The position numbers were made by a program, and so were the translations under genes. The notes below the pieces were generated by a model. The model had not been told where the DNA came from. It searched no databases and saw only the letters and a program-made list of their open reading frames with translations. Below are positions 20,473 to 33,055 of a DNA stretch of 64,000 bases, piece after piece; position 1 is the first letter of the stretch, and every line of letters begins with the position of its first letter. This DNA comes from Phorcus lineatus. Its lineage: Eukaryota; Mollusca; Gastropoda; Trochida; Trochidae. The stretch covers positions 26,830,839 through 26,894,838 of the forward strand of contig OV121091.1 in the NCBI GenBank assembly GCA_921293015.1. The letters are read 5' to 3'.

Positions 20473-22434
20473 CAGGCTTCTCAACTGGCAATTGAACCGG
20501 TGCCTCTCCGCCGAATGGAACTGGTTCTACCTTGCCAGCTCCAGACTGGATTGGCGAGTTCTTGGCTTTTTCTGCTCCAGACTGGATTGGTGAGTTCTGT
20601 GGTTTCTCCGCACCAGAGAAGCCATTGCCGTATCTAGGGACAAGGGAAGGTCCATTCATACAGACGCCCTGGCAACACTGTTCTCCCCGGTACATGTCGC
20701 AACCCATCTGACATGACTTGTAGGCGTATTGGTTGCTGATCATAACTCTAGGGCAAGTGAACTGTCGTGCTGGAAAGATGACATTAAAATTTTTTGAAGA
20801 TTAGACATTGTCCTAGATGGTCAGTCTCTGCGATATGTCTTTATTCATACGCTGACTACGAAAAACCAATGACTGATGACATCTAATCTTAATATGACCT
20901 CATCTTGTATGGTAAGCATATAAACATCATCAATTATTCCCATCTTTTCCTTTCCATGAAAATTGTTTTGGACGATGTACTGAATAATGAGCTGACAACT
21001 ACAGTGATTTAGCCAGCATACAAACAAAGAGTTATTAACCTACGGTGTGTTTAACGTCAATTGCCAAAGAGGGAATTATCTAGAATGGTATTACATGTGA
21101 AAGGTTCCCAACAGGTTGATAAATGATAAGTTCATTAATCGCATATTTCTAATGCGTTTTGTTTTTAAATGTCACTTCGCATAGTGTCGTAGCATATACT
21201 TGGACTCCTGGCCAACCATTACAGCTGTTAGAGATTAAGTTATTGATTCAACTTAAACTGCGAATTCAAAAACAATATTGTTTTGTGCTGATGCCATTTT
21301 AAAACGCGGTTTTGAAGTCCTACTGAAACTTACTATTGTAACAATAGTGTTTATAATGTGATCTGATAGTTTAATGCAGCTGATTTTGAAGCCTCGTATT
21401 CTTTTATAGGTAATGTGTCGTTTTGGTTAAAAGATAGATAATTTAGAGAATAATTGTTAATGGCAATATTTTGATTTATTATTGAACATAATGACATTTG
21501 TTTCTTGAAACCACTATATTATTAACAATGTGTTAGTCTAAGTAATTTGAGTATAAGTGGAAAATTGGTTTTCTTACCTACACATGTCTGGGTTTGGTAG
21601 GAGCACACAAAGTTATTGGGACATTGTGAGTTCTGAAACAGAAAGTTAACTCCAATGATCCATAATAAGCTTGCAATTAAGATTATAAAACTACAGGTAA
21701 ACAGAAAGTAATATTCATTATCATCGATTCAAATCTTTTTACATATCACTTGTTTTATTAAACTATATACATATAACTTATATATCGTACCCCACACATT
21801 TGCCCATTTCCTCCAGGGTAACCCGGATAACCACCTGGGTATCCTCCAGGATAACCTTGGTTATTTCCGGGATAACTGCCGGGATAACTTCCAGGATAAC
21901 CCCCTTGATTACCCCCTGGATAGCTCCCTGGAAAGGCGTCAGAGCACGCTATAACAACCTGAAAAATACAGATCAAGATTAATTAGAGAGTGGACGGAAC
22001 AATAAAACTTAAGGTTACTACCCTGAACACCCTACGCTGAGATCACTCATTGTAAACAGTGATCATTGATGTCTGTAAGACGATGGAATCGGCGAAAACG
22101 ACACGACTAAGGGACTGGGCATGTGTCATCACAGGGTTTCATCAACAGTCCTGTATCGGTGTACGTAATACCTTCATCTATCAGAAAGATTTCTAAAGTG
22201 GAGCTATAGGTAGCTATTTTTGTCATTCAATAACTTCAGGAGTATGAGGTTTTTGTATGCCTCGTTCTTATGAGGCACTTTACAAAATTCTTGGAAAACG
22301 GAAAACTGAAGTTGAAATATGGTAACGTCACGTCATGCTAAAGCTTTTGAAGTGAAATTTCTTGTGTCAGATCGTACTACGAAGACTTGAAATAATAATA
22401 AACTTACAGCTACGAGAATACAGAGAACCTTCAT
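20468..22434 (-). CDS. Secreted Gly/Tyr/Pro-repeat, ten-cysteine protein, paralog A
   Basis: Four exons on the minus strand: 22408-22434, 21791-21958, 21578-21632 and 20468-20769. Junction phases are 0, 0 and 1, and all introns are GT/AG. The joined frame is 184 codons (183 residues). Exon 1 and the start of exon 2 make a signal peptide (MKVLCILVAVVIACSDA). The rest of exon 2 is a repeat of YPGG, YPGS and NQG units. Exon 3 gives CPNNFVCSYQTQTC. Exon 4 adds six cysteines (CQMGCDMY, EQCCQGVC) and a tail with two near-copies of GAEK..NSPIQS. The mature protein has ten cysteines, enough for five disulphides. It is likely extracellular; the family was not recognised and function is unknown. Exons and introns are very close to paralog C. 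The ATG is supported by its place after a TATA box and by the same start in all four paralogs. Confidence 0.8.
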
Positions 22435-22494
22435 GTTGGCTGCAGATGAGAGGACCAGTGAATGGATGCTGAGGTAGAGGGTAAGGAGAAATGG

Positions 22495-22502
22495 TTTATA
22501 TA
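22495..22502 (-). promoter_or_regulatory. TATA box of paralog A
   Basis: Reads TATATAAA on the minus strand, about 60 bases before the ATG, leaving room for a 5' UTR of about 30 bases. The three other paralogs have a TATA-type box at a similar place. Confidence 0.55.
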
Positions 22503-22550
22503 GCTCTTTATCGGTTCTATCTAATACTATTACCATGCGATATCTTTTGG

Positions 22551-22580
22551 GTGACTGTCATCTGTATCCGTATCTGTCAG
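22551..22580 (-). promoter_or_regulatory. Upstream block shared by the four paralogs (copy A)
   Basis: The plus-strand text GACTGTCATCTGTATCCGTA followed by TCTGTCAG matches blocks at 31088-31112 (B), 41388-41416 (C) and 47908-47936 (D), each about 120-150 bases before the ATG. In B, C and D it holds CACCTG, an E-box; in A the site is CATCTG. A shared regulatory element is inferred. Confidence 0.4.
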
Positions 22581-22599
22581 CTTAATTAACCTATTGCTC

Positions 22600-23650
22600 C
22601 ACATCGAAGGGTTTTATCATTTGAATCTGACAGCTATGTCGGGACATAAGATTTAAGATATATTCATTCATTTATTGTATGCGTGGGTCATGATCAAAGG
22701 GATTTATCATTTATTTTTTTCGACAAAATTGGTAAATTTAATCTTTGATTGTATTTGTGTATTTTTATTCTTTTGCTATGACGATATTTATGTATGTTCC
22801 TTTATATTTACAAGACACCTTTTTCACATCAGAAAATAATTGTTTATCCTCATGTTTGATATCTTTGTGTTCAATGTAAGCTGTAACCAAACTAATCTCT
22901 ATATAAACTCATTAAATGTTGATTCATTAATCCGTTGATTCAGTCTCCGTATCCGTAGTTTGTGATTGTAGTAAATTGATCTGTAATCGGCAAATTATTC
23001 AAACCTGAGTGAGTGTCCAGAAATGCTTTTATGTAATGATTGTTTATTAATATATGTATCCCAGTTGTTATGTGTATATGAAATAAAACTCATTAGATAT
23101 TCGTAATATTCGTCTGTCTGTAGATTTGGTTCGTTTCAGTAGTCCGAACGTTTCACTATCCAAACGTTTTTGATGAAAAACGGAAGTGTTCGGATTATCG
23201 AGATCTGACTGTATAGCATTTTCATTTTCATATATGATTAAGAGAATTCGTTAAGATAAAATTTGATATTGTTTCATTGCAATAATCACGAATGGTTACT
23301 TCTGTATACAAATCACAAAAGTTTAATTCCATTGATGTTACCCGAAAATATCTCATTGAGTGTCTATCCATCAAGCAGTCTAAGGGCTCTGTTTTATACC
23401 TGTCCAAGCATGTTTCTATCTGTTTCATATCGACACGCCGACCTTTAGTTTTCTACCATCCACGATGTCACTAAGGCATCGACCTTTATGAAGCCAGAGA
23501 AATCTTTGTGTGTTTACATATGGGTAGAAGCCAGACCAAATTTGAGTCCTTCTAAAACCTGCTTTCTATCTCTCACTATGCCTTTCTTTCCGTCTTTTTC
23601 TCTCATACTATCGATCCCTTTTCCCCTGATCTGTCCACTCTCTTTTGGAT
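22600..23650. other. Spacer without a recognised gene
   Basis: AT-rich 5' flank of paralog A. Several short frames overlap on both strands near 23230-23470 without any motif. Confidence 0.45.
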
Positions 23651-23659
23651 GCTTGTCAT

Positions 23660-23730
23660 CCACGTGTTTAATAACTGAAATATTGTTCAAAGCACGTTAA
23701 ACTCCAACTCACTCACTCAAATGACTCTAA
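23660..23730 (+). mobile_element. SINE-like 3' tail
   Basis: The stretch ends AAAGCACGTTAAACTCCAAC and then TCACTCACTCA. A GTTAAAC..(CACT)n ending is typical of abundant short interspersed elements in molluscan genomes (family knowledge from memory). The 5' part may reach back to about 23490 but could not be bounded. Confidence 0.4.
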
Positions 23731-24880
23731 CGCCTCAACCAGCCCTAGAGCAGGGACCAGTGACCAGACTCAAATGACCCATATGACGGAAGAGGTCATG
23801 GTCTCAAATGACATTGCATCAATTAATTTTCGTCCAAATCAAAAGCTCAACTGTTTCTGGAGTTTTTGGTATTCACTTCTATAAAAATTATACAATTATC
23901 TATCACGAGTTCTTTTTCATAAAACCGAGAGTCCAGTGAAAGTGAACAATGATCAGTGCACCTTAATATAACCCCAGAGATAAAGCGAACACGTGGTCGT
24001 GAGTGATGCAAGAAAACCATGCGAGGCATGAAAGCCTTAGGTGTTCGTGTTTATTTGCGCGAGCATTCATCTGACTTGAATCCGAGCTCGAGCTCGGTAC
24101 CTATTATCAAACTGCCTGAAACTGTTCGAATCAAAACGACAAATAAGAATAACATTTTCGTTTTGAGAAAACATTAGAATGTAAAGGCAACATTAGGTGA
24201 TTTTCATAAAAACAATTCAGGAATTTATTGTCTACTACGAAAGGAACATGATGGACAAACGAGCATAAAATGTAATTCATTTTCAACTGCTGATTTACAT
24301 AATGGGGAAATTAAAGTTTCTTTTCCATGTCCCGCTTAGATTCGCGGTAACCGCCGACATTCAGGAACTATAGCATATAAATTAACGCTCAGTTTGACTA
24401 AATAAAGTTAAAACTAGCTGTAAATTTAAGTTGAAACTCCAGACTTTCGGAATTGATTTAAGTTCATCTACTGAGTTCTCAAACTTGCAAAGATAAAATA
24501 GTTGAAATGTACGACTCTATTCTGGATACTGACTTTGACTTGCCCTTTCTCTCATGCTGCCGTCGTTGATGCAGTGAATTTACCCCATCATGATATATTT
24601 TGTTTATTGCACCTGGACGAAATGGGAGAGGAGGTGGCTTGGCAACTATTTGGCAGTTTTTAAACTTCAAATGAAAGTCGGCTTATCTGCAAGACCAACC
24701 TAGAGGCATGCCTTTCAGCCACAAGATGTTGAATGTTTGCAAAGAAACTCATGCTCATGATTGGACTGAAGCAATGATCACCACCACATCCTCTAGACAA
24801 CAAAACTCATACTCTCTAATATTTTCATCGGGCAATCTTGTATTCCTTTCTCTCCGTTTGTGTAAAACTTGGAATTATTT
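23731..24880. other. Spacer without a recognised gene
   Basis: No motif-bearing frame, tRNA or clear repeat unit was seen in this stretch. Confidence 0.4.
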
Positions 24881-25425
24881 TAGATTAAAATCTCAGCATG
24901 GCCAAGGAAATAAGCCACCTTGTCGAGACCTGTCACTACCATCTTAAGAATATTGACAGCATCCTCAATCTCCTGACCAAAGAAACCACTGCGACTCTTG
25001 TACGAATATTAGATCTAACCCGCCTGGATTACTGCAACAGTTTGCGTTTTGGCATCTCTTCATCTCAACTTCCAGAATAAATCTGCACGAATCATCACTC
25101 TCACCAGCCCTGTCCCATCTCTCCTCTTCTGAACATTACCCGCTGGCTCTGCATTCATGAAAGGATTGACCTCAAGATTTTCTGCCTAACTCTCTAGTTG
25201 TTCTACAACTCAGGACCTTCCTTCCTTTAAGATTTACAGACTTACCAGTGGTCAAAAAAGAACTTTACGCTCGTTGCAGCAACTTTTACTTTCCACTCCG
25301 AGCTATCACATAAAATCAACAGCAGCTTATAAAGTTTTAATTAAGCTCATAAAGCGCTTTGCGCATATACCAGTGACGTGGAAAGGCGTTTCATAAATGG
25401 ATTTTTATAATTAGCATTATCATAA
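24881..25425 (+). mobile_element. L2/CR1-like LINE relic, 3' end
   Basis: The first part translates to HLVETCHYHLKNIDSILN and then TRLDYCNSLRFGISSSQLPE, the standard segment just after the RT domain in L2/CR1-type LINEs. Past a stop at 25080, later pieces (ARIITLTSP; RLTSGQKRTLRSLQQ) continue the family order in shifted frames. The end AAAGCGCTTTGCGCATATAC with GTGGAAAGGCG before ATAAATGG matches the typical 3' UTR of such elements. It is 5'-truncated with many lesions. Confidence 0.75.
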
Positions 25426-25543
25426 TATTTTACATTCCTGAGTCCGATATCATGTCTTGAGACGAAGAATTCGTTCTTTGTCGCACAGGCGCGAAAATAA
25501 GACAACCATTGGAGAGCTGGCCAAAAACTGAAAATATTCAGAT

Positions 25544-25873
25544 TCAGATTCTTTTAAACAGGTAACAGTGAGCAATGCATGGTGGGTATATAGCTGGTGC
25601 ATGGTGGGTGTGTAGCTGTAGAGCTTTTATAACATTCACTTCACAAGATGCCATTAAATTGATGAAACTAGTTTTTAAGTTATATGAGGTACACATAAAT
25701 GGTAAATATTTAAATCTAAGGTTCCTAAATGCTGGACACATCATAACAAAATGAAATTCATCTTCAACCATATTTAAATCACATACTTTACACAACCTCA
25801 TTGTTCTGATAACATTACAGTATCGCCCAAGTTCAACTTGCAATCTGGCCATGCCAATACGCAGTTTTGTCAT
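25544..25873 (-). pseudogene. LINE ORF2 C-terminal zinc-knuckle relic
   Basis: A 109-codon minus-strand frame with KLRIGMARLQVELGRY followed by LCKVCDLNMVEDEFHFVMMC. This is a C-x2-C-x9-H-x4-C knuckle, and the run after it (FRNLRFKYLP) lines up with the C terminus of the fuller LINE at 35548-38517 (knuckle C-x2-C-x8-H-x4-C, then IRKKFLPDYYL). It is a different, older copy or subfamily; nothing upstream of the knuckle region remains readable. Confidence 0.65.
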
Positions 25874-25879
25874 ATCACG

Positions 25880-26660
25880 ACGGTAAACTTAGAATAGCAG
25901 GTCCATGCAGCGGTTTTCGCTGTTATCGCACACCTTGATTACAAAATTTCATTGCAACAGATCTATCGAAGTGAATTATGTTGATAAATACAATGTAAAT
26001 ACTAATCTGTGCAGACGTCGTTGATGGAATATTTGTGTGACGTTATTTGTTCATTCATATCAAGTAATTTAGAATATAAGGTCAGACAATCACAAAAAGA
26101 GGTTTTAAGGATAGATATAGATAAACGTCGGGCAAACGGCATGTGAGAGAAGCCAAGATGCAAAAGAATCTCGCCTTTGATTGGTTCGAAGCAGACATCA
26201 TTTCCTTATTTTATTGGTCGGTTGAAAATTCTTCAAAGGTCAGTTTAACATATCACCAATCATCAGTAACTCCCTTGATGTAATAACAGATAATTGCAGC
26301 TACTTGAACTAGATTGAGTTTGGCCATTTCAAAGCATTTGAAGACACATGCACCCAGTTAAGATCTCTTTCTATGTATAAAAAACTATTATTCGTTACAA
26401 GTGATGTGCGATCAATATTTCTAAAAATGAGTTTCCATGTCTCAATCTTTATTCTGGATATTTATATGGCGCTTTTTTCATGCGACCTTCATCATAACCC
26501 TGAAGGAAGTGTTATTTCAAAGCAGCTTCTTAGGCTTAAGCGCGATAGTATAGGTCGGTACATTCCTGTTTTCAAGTACCAAATAAATAGCTGGGTTGAT
26601 TTAAACCAATGTGAATGAATTAATTAGCCAAAAGACACTTGCAGTACTTGTCCAATGTGA
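25880..26660. other. Spacer without a recognised gene
   Basis: No supported feature. The plus frame at 26373-26618 has no motif. Confidence 0.4.
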
Positions 26661-26720
26661 CGAGTATTTGGGATTCGAACCCGGATGGTCAAGTTAACCA
26701 CTGCAATACTGGGCTCCACG
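26661..26720 (-). mobile_element. tRNA-like fragment, probably a SINE head relic
   Basis: On the minus strand a B-box-like GGGTTCGAATCCC (T-arm) follows GCAGTGGTTAACTTGAC (box-A-like D-arm) after only about 10 bases. The spacing is too short for a functional tRNA, and no acceptor stem forms. A deleted tRNA pseudogene or the head of a tRNA-derived SINE is the likely origin. Confidence 0.4.
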
Positions 26721-29150
26721 ATTACAATTATACCGATGATTGATTCACAGATGTCTTTCACTGGTAAATGCAACGTTTATTCCTTTCAGTTTAAAAAAAT
26801 ATATTCATAACATAAATACACTCAAAAAAGAAACGCAAATGTGATTGGATAATGTTGGACTCGTTTTAAAACAGCAAAGATAATGCAAAAATAACATTAC
26901 TTTCCATGACAGCATTGTTATGTAATTCTTAACAGCTACAGCGCAAAAAGGGACTCTTTCGTCTGTTTAAGATGTATTTAACAATATTGTCAAAAAACGT
27001 CGTTTGAAAACATTTCAACGTCTTTCATATAAGAGTAGGCTCAAAAACGTGTGGCATCCTTAACCACTAAAGGCATGCATGTGTTTTTTCATATATATTA
27101 TTCGGTTTTTGCATGGTTTTATGACACAAATGAGGGGCAAAAATTGAAAACGTCGAATTGAAACCGTTGACTCATTGCAATTTGCATTTGCCCGACATTT
27201 GAACTCTCACCAGAGCACCTTATGTTGCTTTTTGCTTGTGGTCGGTTCCTGTTGACCAATTCCGCCAAAATGAGCACAAGATGTGTTCATTTTAGAGAAG
27301 AGACTAGAAGCGCTATATACGGGTCAACCTTTGGCGGTATCCTGGAGCTACAACCATGAACAGTACACAACACATCTACATTGTGACATAAAATTGTGCA
27401 GGAATCGTTTGTGTAAAGCAAGTTTTCTTTACCAAGGAGGCATGCTATCACCCAACTTTGACAACCACAAATAATACAACCGTTTTCTGTGGTGCTGAAT
27501 TAAGCTAAGAAACTTAAGAAAAGTCTGGTTTGATGATGAATAACAATTTTGTCAATCGATATTGACTGAAATAACTTGTCATAATACTGTTTACCATTGG
27601 AAAATGAACATCAACTTCCAAATTAATTCAAATAGTGAACACAATTGGTTGAGTTGACGTCATTGTGTGAATGGCAATAGCATTTCCTCAATGATTTAAT
27701 TTAAAACTGGTTCAGGGGAATTTGATAAAAACTATATGTAGGTACGTCCTCAGACGTCGATTGACGTCGATTATTGACCGACAGAGGGAGTTGGCCGGCA
27801 TGATACACATTCAGCATGCATCATGGTCTCTTACCTTACCTAGCGTTTTAATCTTACAATGGCCTTTATAAGCAGCAGATTTGAAAAAAAATAAACACAA
27901 ATGAAAAAATCTCCTTACACATCCACGTAAACGTCACATCACGTCTTATCACACGTTATATCTACGAATAACACATTGGATGAAAAATTTGGAAGATCAA
28001 ACAGATATTTCAATGAATTATTATAGGATATATTGCATCTGCAGGAAATTCTATTGCGTTTGTTTTTCTGAGGATTGTATTTGACTTATACAGTGTGAGC
28101 TGTGTTTGTTAGAAAATCAAGAAATATGCATCACCGGTTCATTATGTATAATTACGATTAAGATTTTACCAGCGTGAAGATCATGTGAGTTTTACCATTT
28201 TAGCAGCTTTTTACCAAAATGCATTGATGTTTGTTCTGTTGCAACCAAATTAGCTTTAAACTATAATGTTCTGCACTGTTCTGAAAAAGTTTAAAGTATT
28301 CTGTTTTCAAAATATCTCTTTAAAACCAGTTAAGATTCTTTGTTAATCTAAATTTTTATCGGGAGAGTTTGTCTTTAGACCATTATTCTAATCCGTCGAT
28401 CCGATAGCATCCTTGTCCTTTGGCTAAATACTCTCATAAATCAAAAGAAAGATCTCCTTAAGCACAATGTGTGTTTTAACACCTTGTATAACTAACAATC
28501 CACCATCCGGTATCCCCTGCCACCGTGCTTTAAACATACCGGGTACCTACCCCATCCCTGCCCGTCCCTAAAACAGTCAAATCCAAAAACATAACAACAA
28601 ACCACCATTTGATAAATTCACATTCAATTCGCTTAATCCGATTCATACGGCAATATGCTAACCGGCAAGTGTACTAGCTCATAATATCTTTAAGTGGTTA
28701 TACAGGGGGTCATTGAAATGTATTCCAAATCGATTTAGTATGATACAGACATCTAATTTGACCATTTTTTTTATCCAATCAGTTTTTTACGAAGTCAAAA
28801 TTTAGAAATGTACTCTTCCCCCTTTAATAACAAATTCTTAGTTATGAATTACTAAATTGTAAAATGTAAAATCTGTGACTGAAATACGACCTCAAGAGTC
28901 AAAGCATGCCTACAGTTTTTGGTAAATGTAAATCGACGTGTTGTATGGGATGGTATCATTATGCAAACAAGTTGAAATCCGCAATTCTTATGACAAGCAA
29001 CACTTTCTTTACACGCTTTAATGTTAGAAAGTATCTTTATACACACAGGCCTTGTCGAAAATCATTATGCGTCACTTATAAAATTATAATTCTGGTCATT
29101 TGGTATTAATGTCATCACAAAAAACTCTGAATTTATTCTTTAACAGATTT
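26721..29150. other. Spacer without a recognised gene
   Basis: AT-rich. Near 26820 there is ACTCAAAAAAGAAACGCAAA, reminiscent of the end of some mariner-type elements, but no inverted partner was found. Other frames are short and motif-free. Confidence 0.4.
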
Positions 29151-29155
29151 ATTCA

Positions 29156-29161
29156 TTTATT
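29156..29161 (-). terminator. Polyadenylation signal of paralog B overlapping the stop
   Basis: AATAAA on the minus strand overlaps the TAA stop at 29159-29157. A second AATAAA lies a few bases further on. Confidence 0.5.
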
Positions 29162-30969
29162 CAGATTTATTCTCCGGCGCTTGAGTAGTTGCCTCCCCAC
29201 CGGATGGAACTGGTTTTTCCTTGCCAGCTCCAGACTGGATTGGTGAGTTCTGTGGTTTCTCTGCCCCAGACCGGATTGGTGAGTTCTGTGTATTCCCCGA
29301 GAAACCATTGTTGAATCTAGGGGCGAGGGAAGGTCCTTTCATACAGACGCCCTGGCAACATTTCTCTCCCTGGTACATGTCGCAACCCATCTGACATGTC
29401 TTGTAGGCGTATGGGTTGCTGATCGCAACTCTTGGGCATGTGAACTGTCGTGCTGGAAAGTTAACATCAAAATATGTTTGATAATTCAATCTTTTCCTTG
29501 ACAGACATCCCTCTATGGGATTGCTATACACATCAACTGATTACAAGTAAAACAAAAATATTTTGTTTGTTTAATGCCTCGCCATCTCGTGAACATCCTC
29601 TCAAAGTGAAGTTTACACAAGGCTCGTCTCTGTGATGCACCCTTACCACGGCATTACATAACCAAACAATTACATCCTTTATAGGCTACTGTCCTTTCCC
29701 TAGTTTACTGTGACGACTCAAAGCAGCAAAACATAGCTGGTTGCGACTACTTTTTAAAATTTGTTTGTAAAATAACATTATTCAGCCAATCCATCAGGAT
29801 CAACAAAGTGAATTCGTTCCCTTTTATGTCCTCTCAAAACATACAATAATGTCGAATTCAAACTAATATAAAACTGAATAAACCATTTCACACCCATTAT
29901 GAAAATTATTATAGATAAGCGAGATGATATTGAAACCTTACTTCAATTCAGCAAGATAGATTTCTTACCAACACATGTCTGGGTTGGGTAGGAACAAGCA
30001 AAATTATTTGGGCATCGTGTGTTCTGAAACAGAAAAAACCCATTTCAATGTATCAGAGGAAATCTAGCAATTAAGTTTATAAAGCTACAGGTGAACAGAA
30101 AGTATACTGCATAATCATCGATTCGAATAGTTTTGTTCTTGACTGATTTTGTTAAACTATTTACATATAACTTCTTTTAAATGAAAAAAAGTATCTTACC
30201 CCACAGATTGGTCCATTGCCTCCATTACCCCCTGGGATATAGCCTTGGTTACCTCCGGGATATGATCCAGGGTAACCTTGGTTACCTCCGGGATACGTTC
30301 CAGGATAACCCTGGTTACCGCCGGGATACGCTCCAGGATAACCTTGGTTACCTCCGGGAAAACCCTGGTTTCCTCCAGGAAAACCTCCTTGATTACTCCC
30401 TGGATAATTTCCTTGAAAGGCGTCAGAGCATGCTATCACAACCTAAATATATAGAATGAGAGAAATAGAGATCAAACATAAGATGACGCTTCACAAAGAA
30501 GCTTATTTTCTGCTTACAAATATACATTTCTGATGACATCATTTCAGAGTGATGAAAGGCTGCCATACCGGGTACTAGTTGTCTCTTTAAAACATCGTGT
30601 GTCTGAAATCATCCTTTTGACATATATGGACCACTCATTACAATAAATGAAGTCTGTATGACGTTGACATCAACAGTCCTGTACGACTATGCCGAACTTC
30701 TTCTAATAACACGAATGTTTCTACAGATTGTTTAAGAACAAATATTCATCAGGCTTGGGACTCTTTTTCTTTCCCCCATTTTTATAAGGCATGAGAAATT
30801 TACCGTACCTTACTTCGAAACGGGAAGAAATTTTACAATTCCAACCAACTCTGACCACAGAAGGTTAAGATATCGCACTACCATATGCAACTACATGTGT
30901 TCACTGGAACGTATTTAGAACTTGAAATAAAAAGATACTTACAGCAGTGAGAACGCACAGAACATTCAT
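29157..30969 (-). CDS. Secreted Gly/Tyr/Pro-repeat, ten-cysteine protein, paralog B
   Basis: Exons 30943-30969, 30200-30442, 29969-30023 and 29157-29452 have the same phases (0, 0, 1) as the other paralogs. The joined frame is 207 codons (206 residues). The signal peptide is MNVLCVLTAVVIACSDA. Exon 2 is 81 codons against 56-60 in the others, because the repeat tract has more units of the form YPGGNQG, plus early FPGGNQG units. Exon 3 is CPNNFACSYPTQTC. Exon 4 keeps every cysteine (CQMGCDMY, EKCCQGVC) but differs at several other positions, and the tail keeps the NSPI(R/Q)S repeat. This is the most diverged of the four; its introns and flanks barely resemble those of A, C and D, so it split off first. 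All splice sites and the frame look intact, arguing for a functional gene. Confidence 0.8.
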
Positions 30970-31028
30970 GATGACAGCAGGATAGCAAATATGGGAATAT
31001 ATGCTGCATTGGAAAGTAAAGCCAGTGT

Positions 31029-31036
31029 TTTTTATA
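31029..31036 (-). promoter_or_regulatory. TATA box of paralog B
   Basis: Reads TATAAAAA on the minus strand, about 60 bases before the ATG at 30969, matching the position in the other paralogs. The shared upstream block with CACCTG lies at 31088-31112. Confidence 0.5.
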
Positions 31037-31112
31037 ATGATTTAACGGTTTTATCTGATCCAAGTGACATGGTCTATCTGTCTGGGGATTGTCACCTGTA
31101 TTTGTAACTGAC

Positions 31113-33050
31113 ATTCTAATGAAGTTTTGGGTTCACATCAAAGAGGGTTATTACGTGACTCAAAGAGATAGAGCAGACCACATATCATTCTACCTTTTAT
31201 GTTTTTGCATGGTTGCATGTGTGAGTATGATGAAAGGGATATGTCGAAATATATATGATATATATTAGAAATATATCTGAACTTTTTTTTAATATCAAAA
31301 TTGGTAAAGGTTTTAATGATTAGTATTAACATTTATTAGTCATTTAAGATGTTTTGCTCGGGTAATTTTGCCTTAAAGTATGAATTAATCATTTACTTGT
31401 ATATCGACATTTGGCTTTAGCATAAATGATTTTACTTAAAAACAGCGTTGGCAATCGTCTAAAGTGGGCACATATGGAATGACTCTTATTACCTTCAATG
31501 TCTCCTGAAGTGAATGGGAGTAGCTTCAAATATGGGATTAGCCTCAAATGACATATTTATATGACTAATCTATGTAAAATAATATTTTAGAATGAACTGA
31601 GTCTTTCTATCTTTGATATACTAACTCTATTTCACGACTGTGGATTATTTCAATTGTCCGAAATAAACTGTCAAATCTAGCTAGCCTGTCACTGCTCTTG
31701 AGTATAAAAGTAGGGCTAGCTAGAAACACTCCAAAGTCAAACAGGGATAGCCCCAAAACACTCTTAGAACGAAGGTCAAAAGCCTCAAAACAGTTATAAG
31801 TAAAATGATACTACCCTACAACAGTTTTTATTCCATTTCTCTTTAATGTTTGCAACTTCAAGAACGGTTTATAACACTTCATTTTTTTCAGTGTTCTAAG
31901 GAATGCGCATAAATTACGTTTAATCAATTAGTTTAAATTTCATATAAATACTAGTTTGGCTGCCACTCAACAAAAAAACTCAATGTGTCTGGGATATTTT
32001 GTGATTACCCAATGAAAACAAGCGGTTTGATTAGAGCTAAACAAGGCCAAGTCACTGGACCATATCATAATTCATAAGATCACAAATAACACAGAATATA
32101 GATATCAATAGTTTATACAAGGTTTTTGGTGGGATTTAACTCATGTAGTGTTGAGAAACTTGGCACGTTGTCCAGGTCCAAGAGAAACGTATTTTGCAAG
32201 GCTGTTAATAATAGTTATTTTACAAAACTATATAGACATCTGTAGATACAGTGAAGGTATGGAAGAATACATTTCCTTTCACTAAATCTGAACCAAAAAG
32301 ACATTGTAATAAAATTTTAAAACTTTATAAAACACAAGGGCATAGTCTATCTGTCTGGTTTCAAATTACGCCTCGTTCTAACTTCAATCAATGCGATAAG
32401 CACACACATTAACTGATGATAAATTCTTAATATGTTTATGAAACTACAGCTTAGAATACTACCCGTGATTTTCAATCCATGCTCGTTTTTCAAATTCAAT
32501 ATATCGTTGTTTTTTCAAAATCAATATATCGGTGTCTGACTTTACGGCCGTACGTCAGAATTGGAAGACTCTTCCAACACTCGATACACAACACTGAAAC
32601 TGCGCAGGGCAAACCATGTTGCAGCTTGCACATTTTCTACCAATCTGTCATAAAACTTGGCAATCAGTCGTGTGTTAAACGTTATTATTGAATTTTGAAT
32701 TGATATTTCAAAACGAATAGCCATAAAGAAAATTTAATCATGAAATTTATAAGAAATCATATTTCGTATACACATTACATTTCCAAATACGATATGATAA
32801 AACTGTGTCACAAAAAGTTTTTCTGCCAGAACCCAGAGTCGAGAGCAGGTTAACCCCTGACCCGTGCACCTTAACTAAACAAGCGGAAACCTGCTGGTGA
32901 ATAATGCAAAATAATGCAAGAAAGAGCATACTGGATGTATTAGTTTTGATGATGATAAGAGTAGTTAAACAAGAAAGATAAAATTGAAATACATATATAT
33001 TATCATTACTAACTTAAATGCTATTGCCTTATTAACCATGAATTATTTTA
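31113..33050. other. Spacer without a recognised gene
   Basis: AT-rich 5' flank of paralog B. The overlapping frames near 32480-32930 on both strands have no motif. Confidence 0.4.
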
Positions 33051-33055
33051 AGTAT

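Noticed and set aside
21800..21982. Plus-strand frames opposite the YPGG exons (also at 30181-30459, 40559-40817 and 47110-47337)
   Set aside because: They are antisense shadows of the repeat-coding exon. The minus strand has signal peptide, splice sites and conserved phases; the plus strand has none.
26655..26730. Functional tRNA gene
   Set aside because: The D-arm-like and T-arm-like boxes are too close and no acceptor stem pairs.
26820..27480. Mariner-like MITE starting ACTCAAAAAAGAAACGC
   Set aside because: No inverted partner of that end was found within 1.5 kb.
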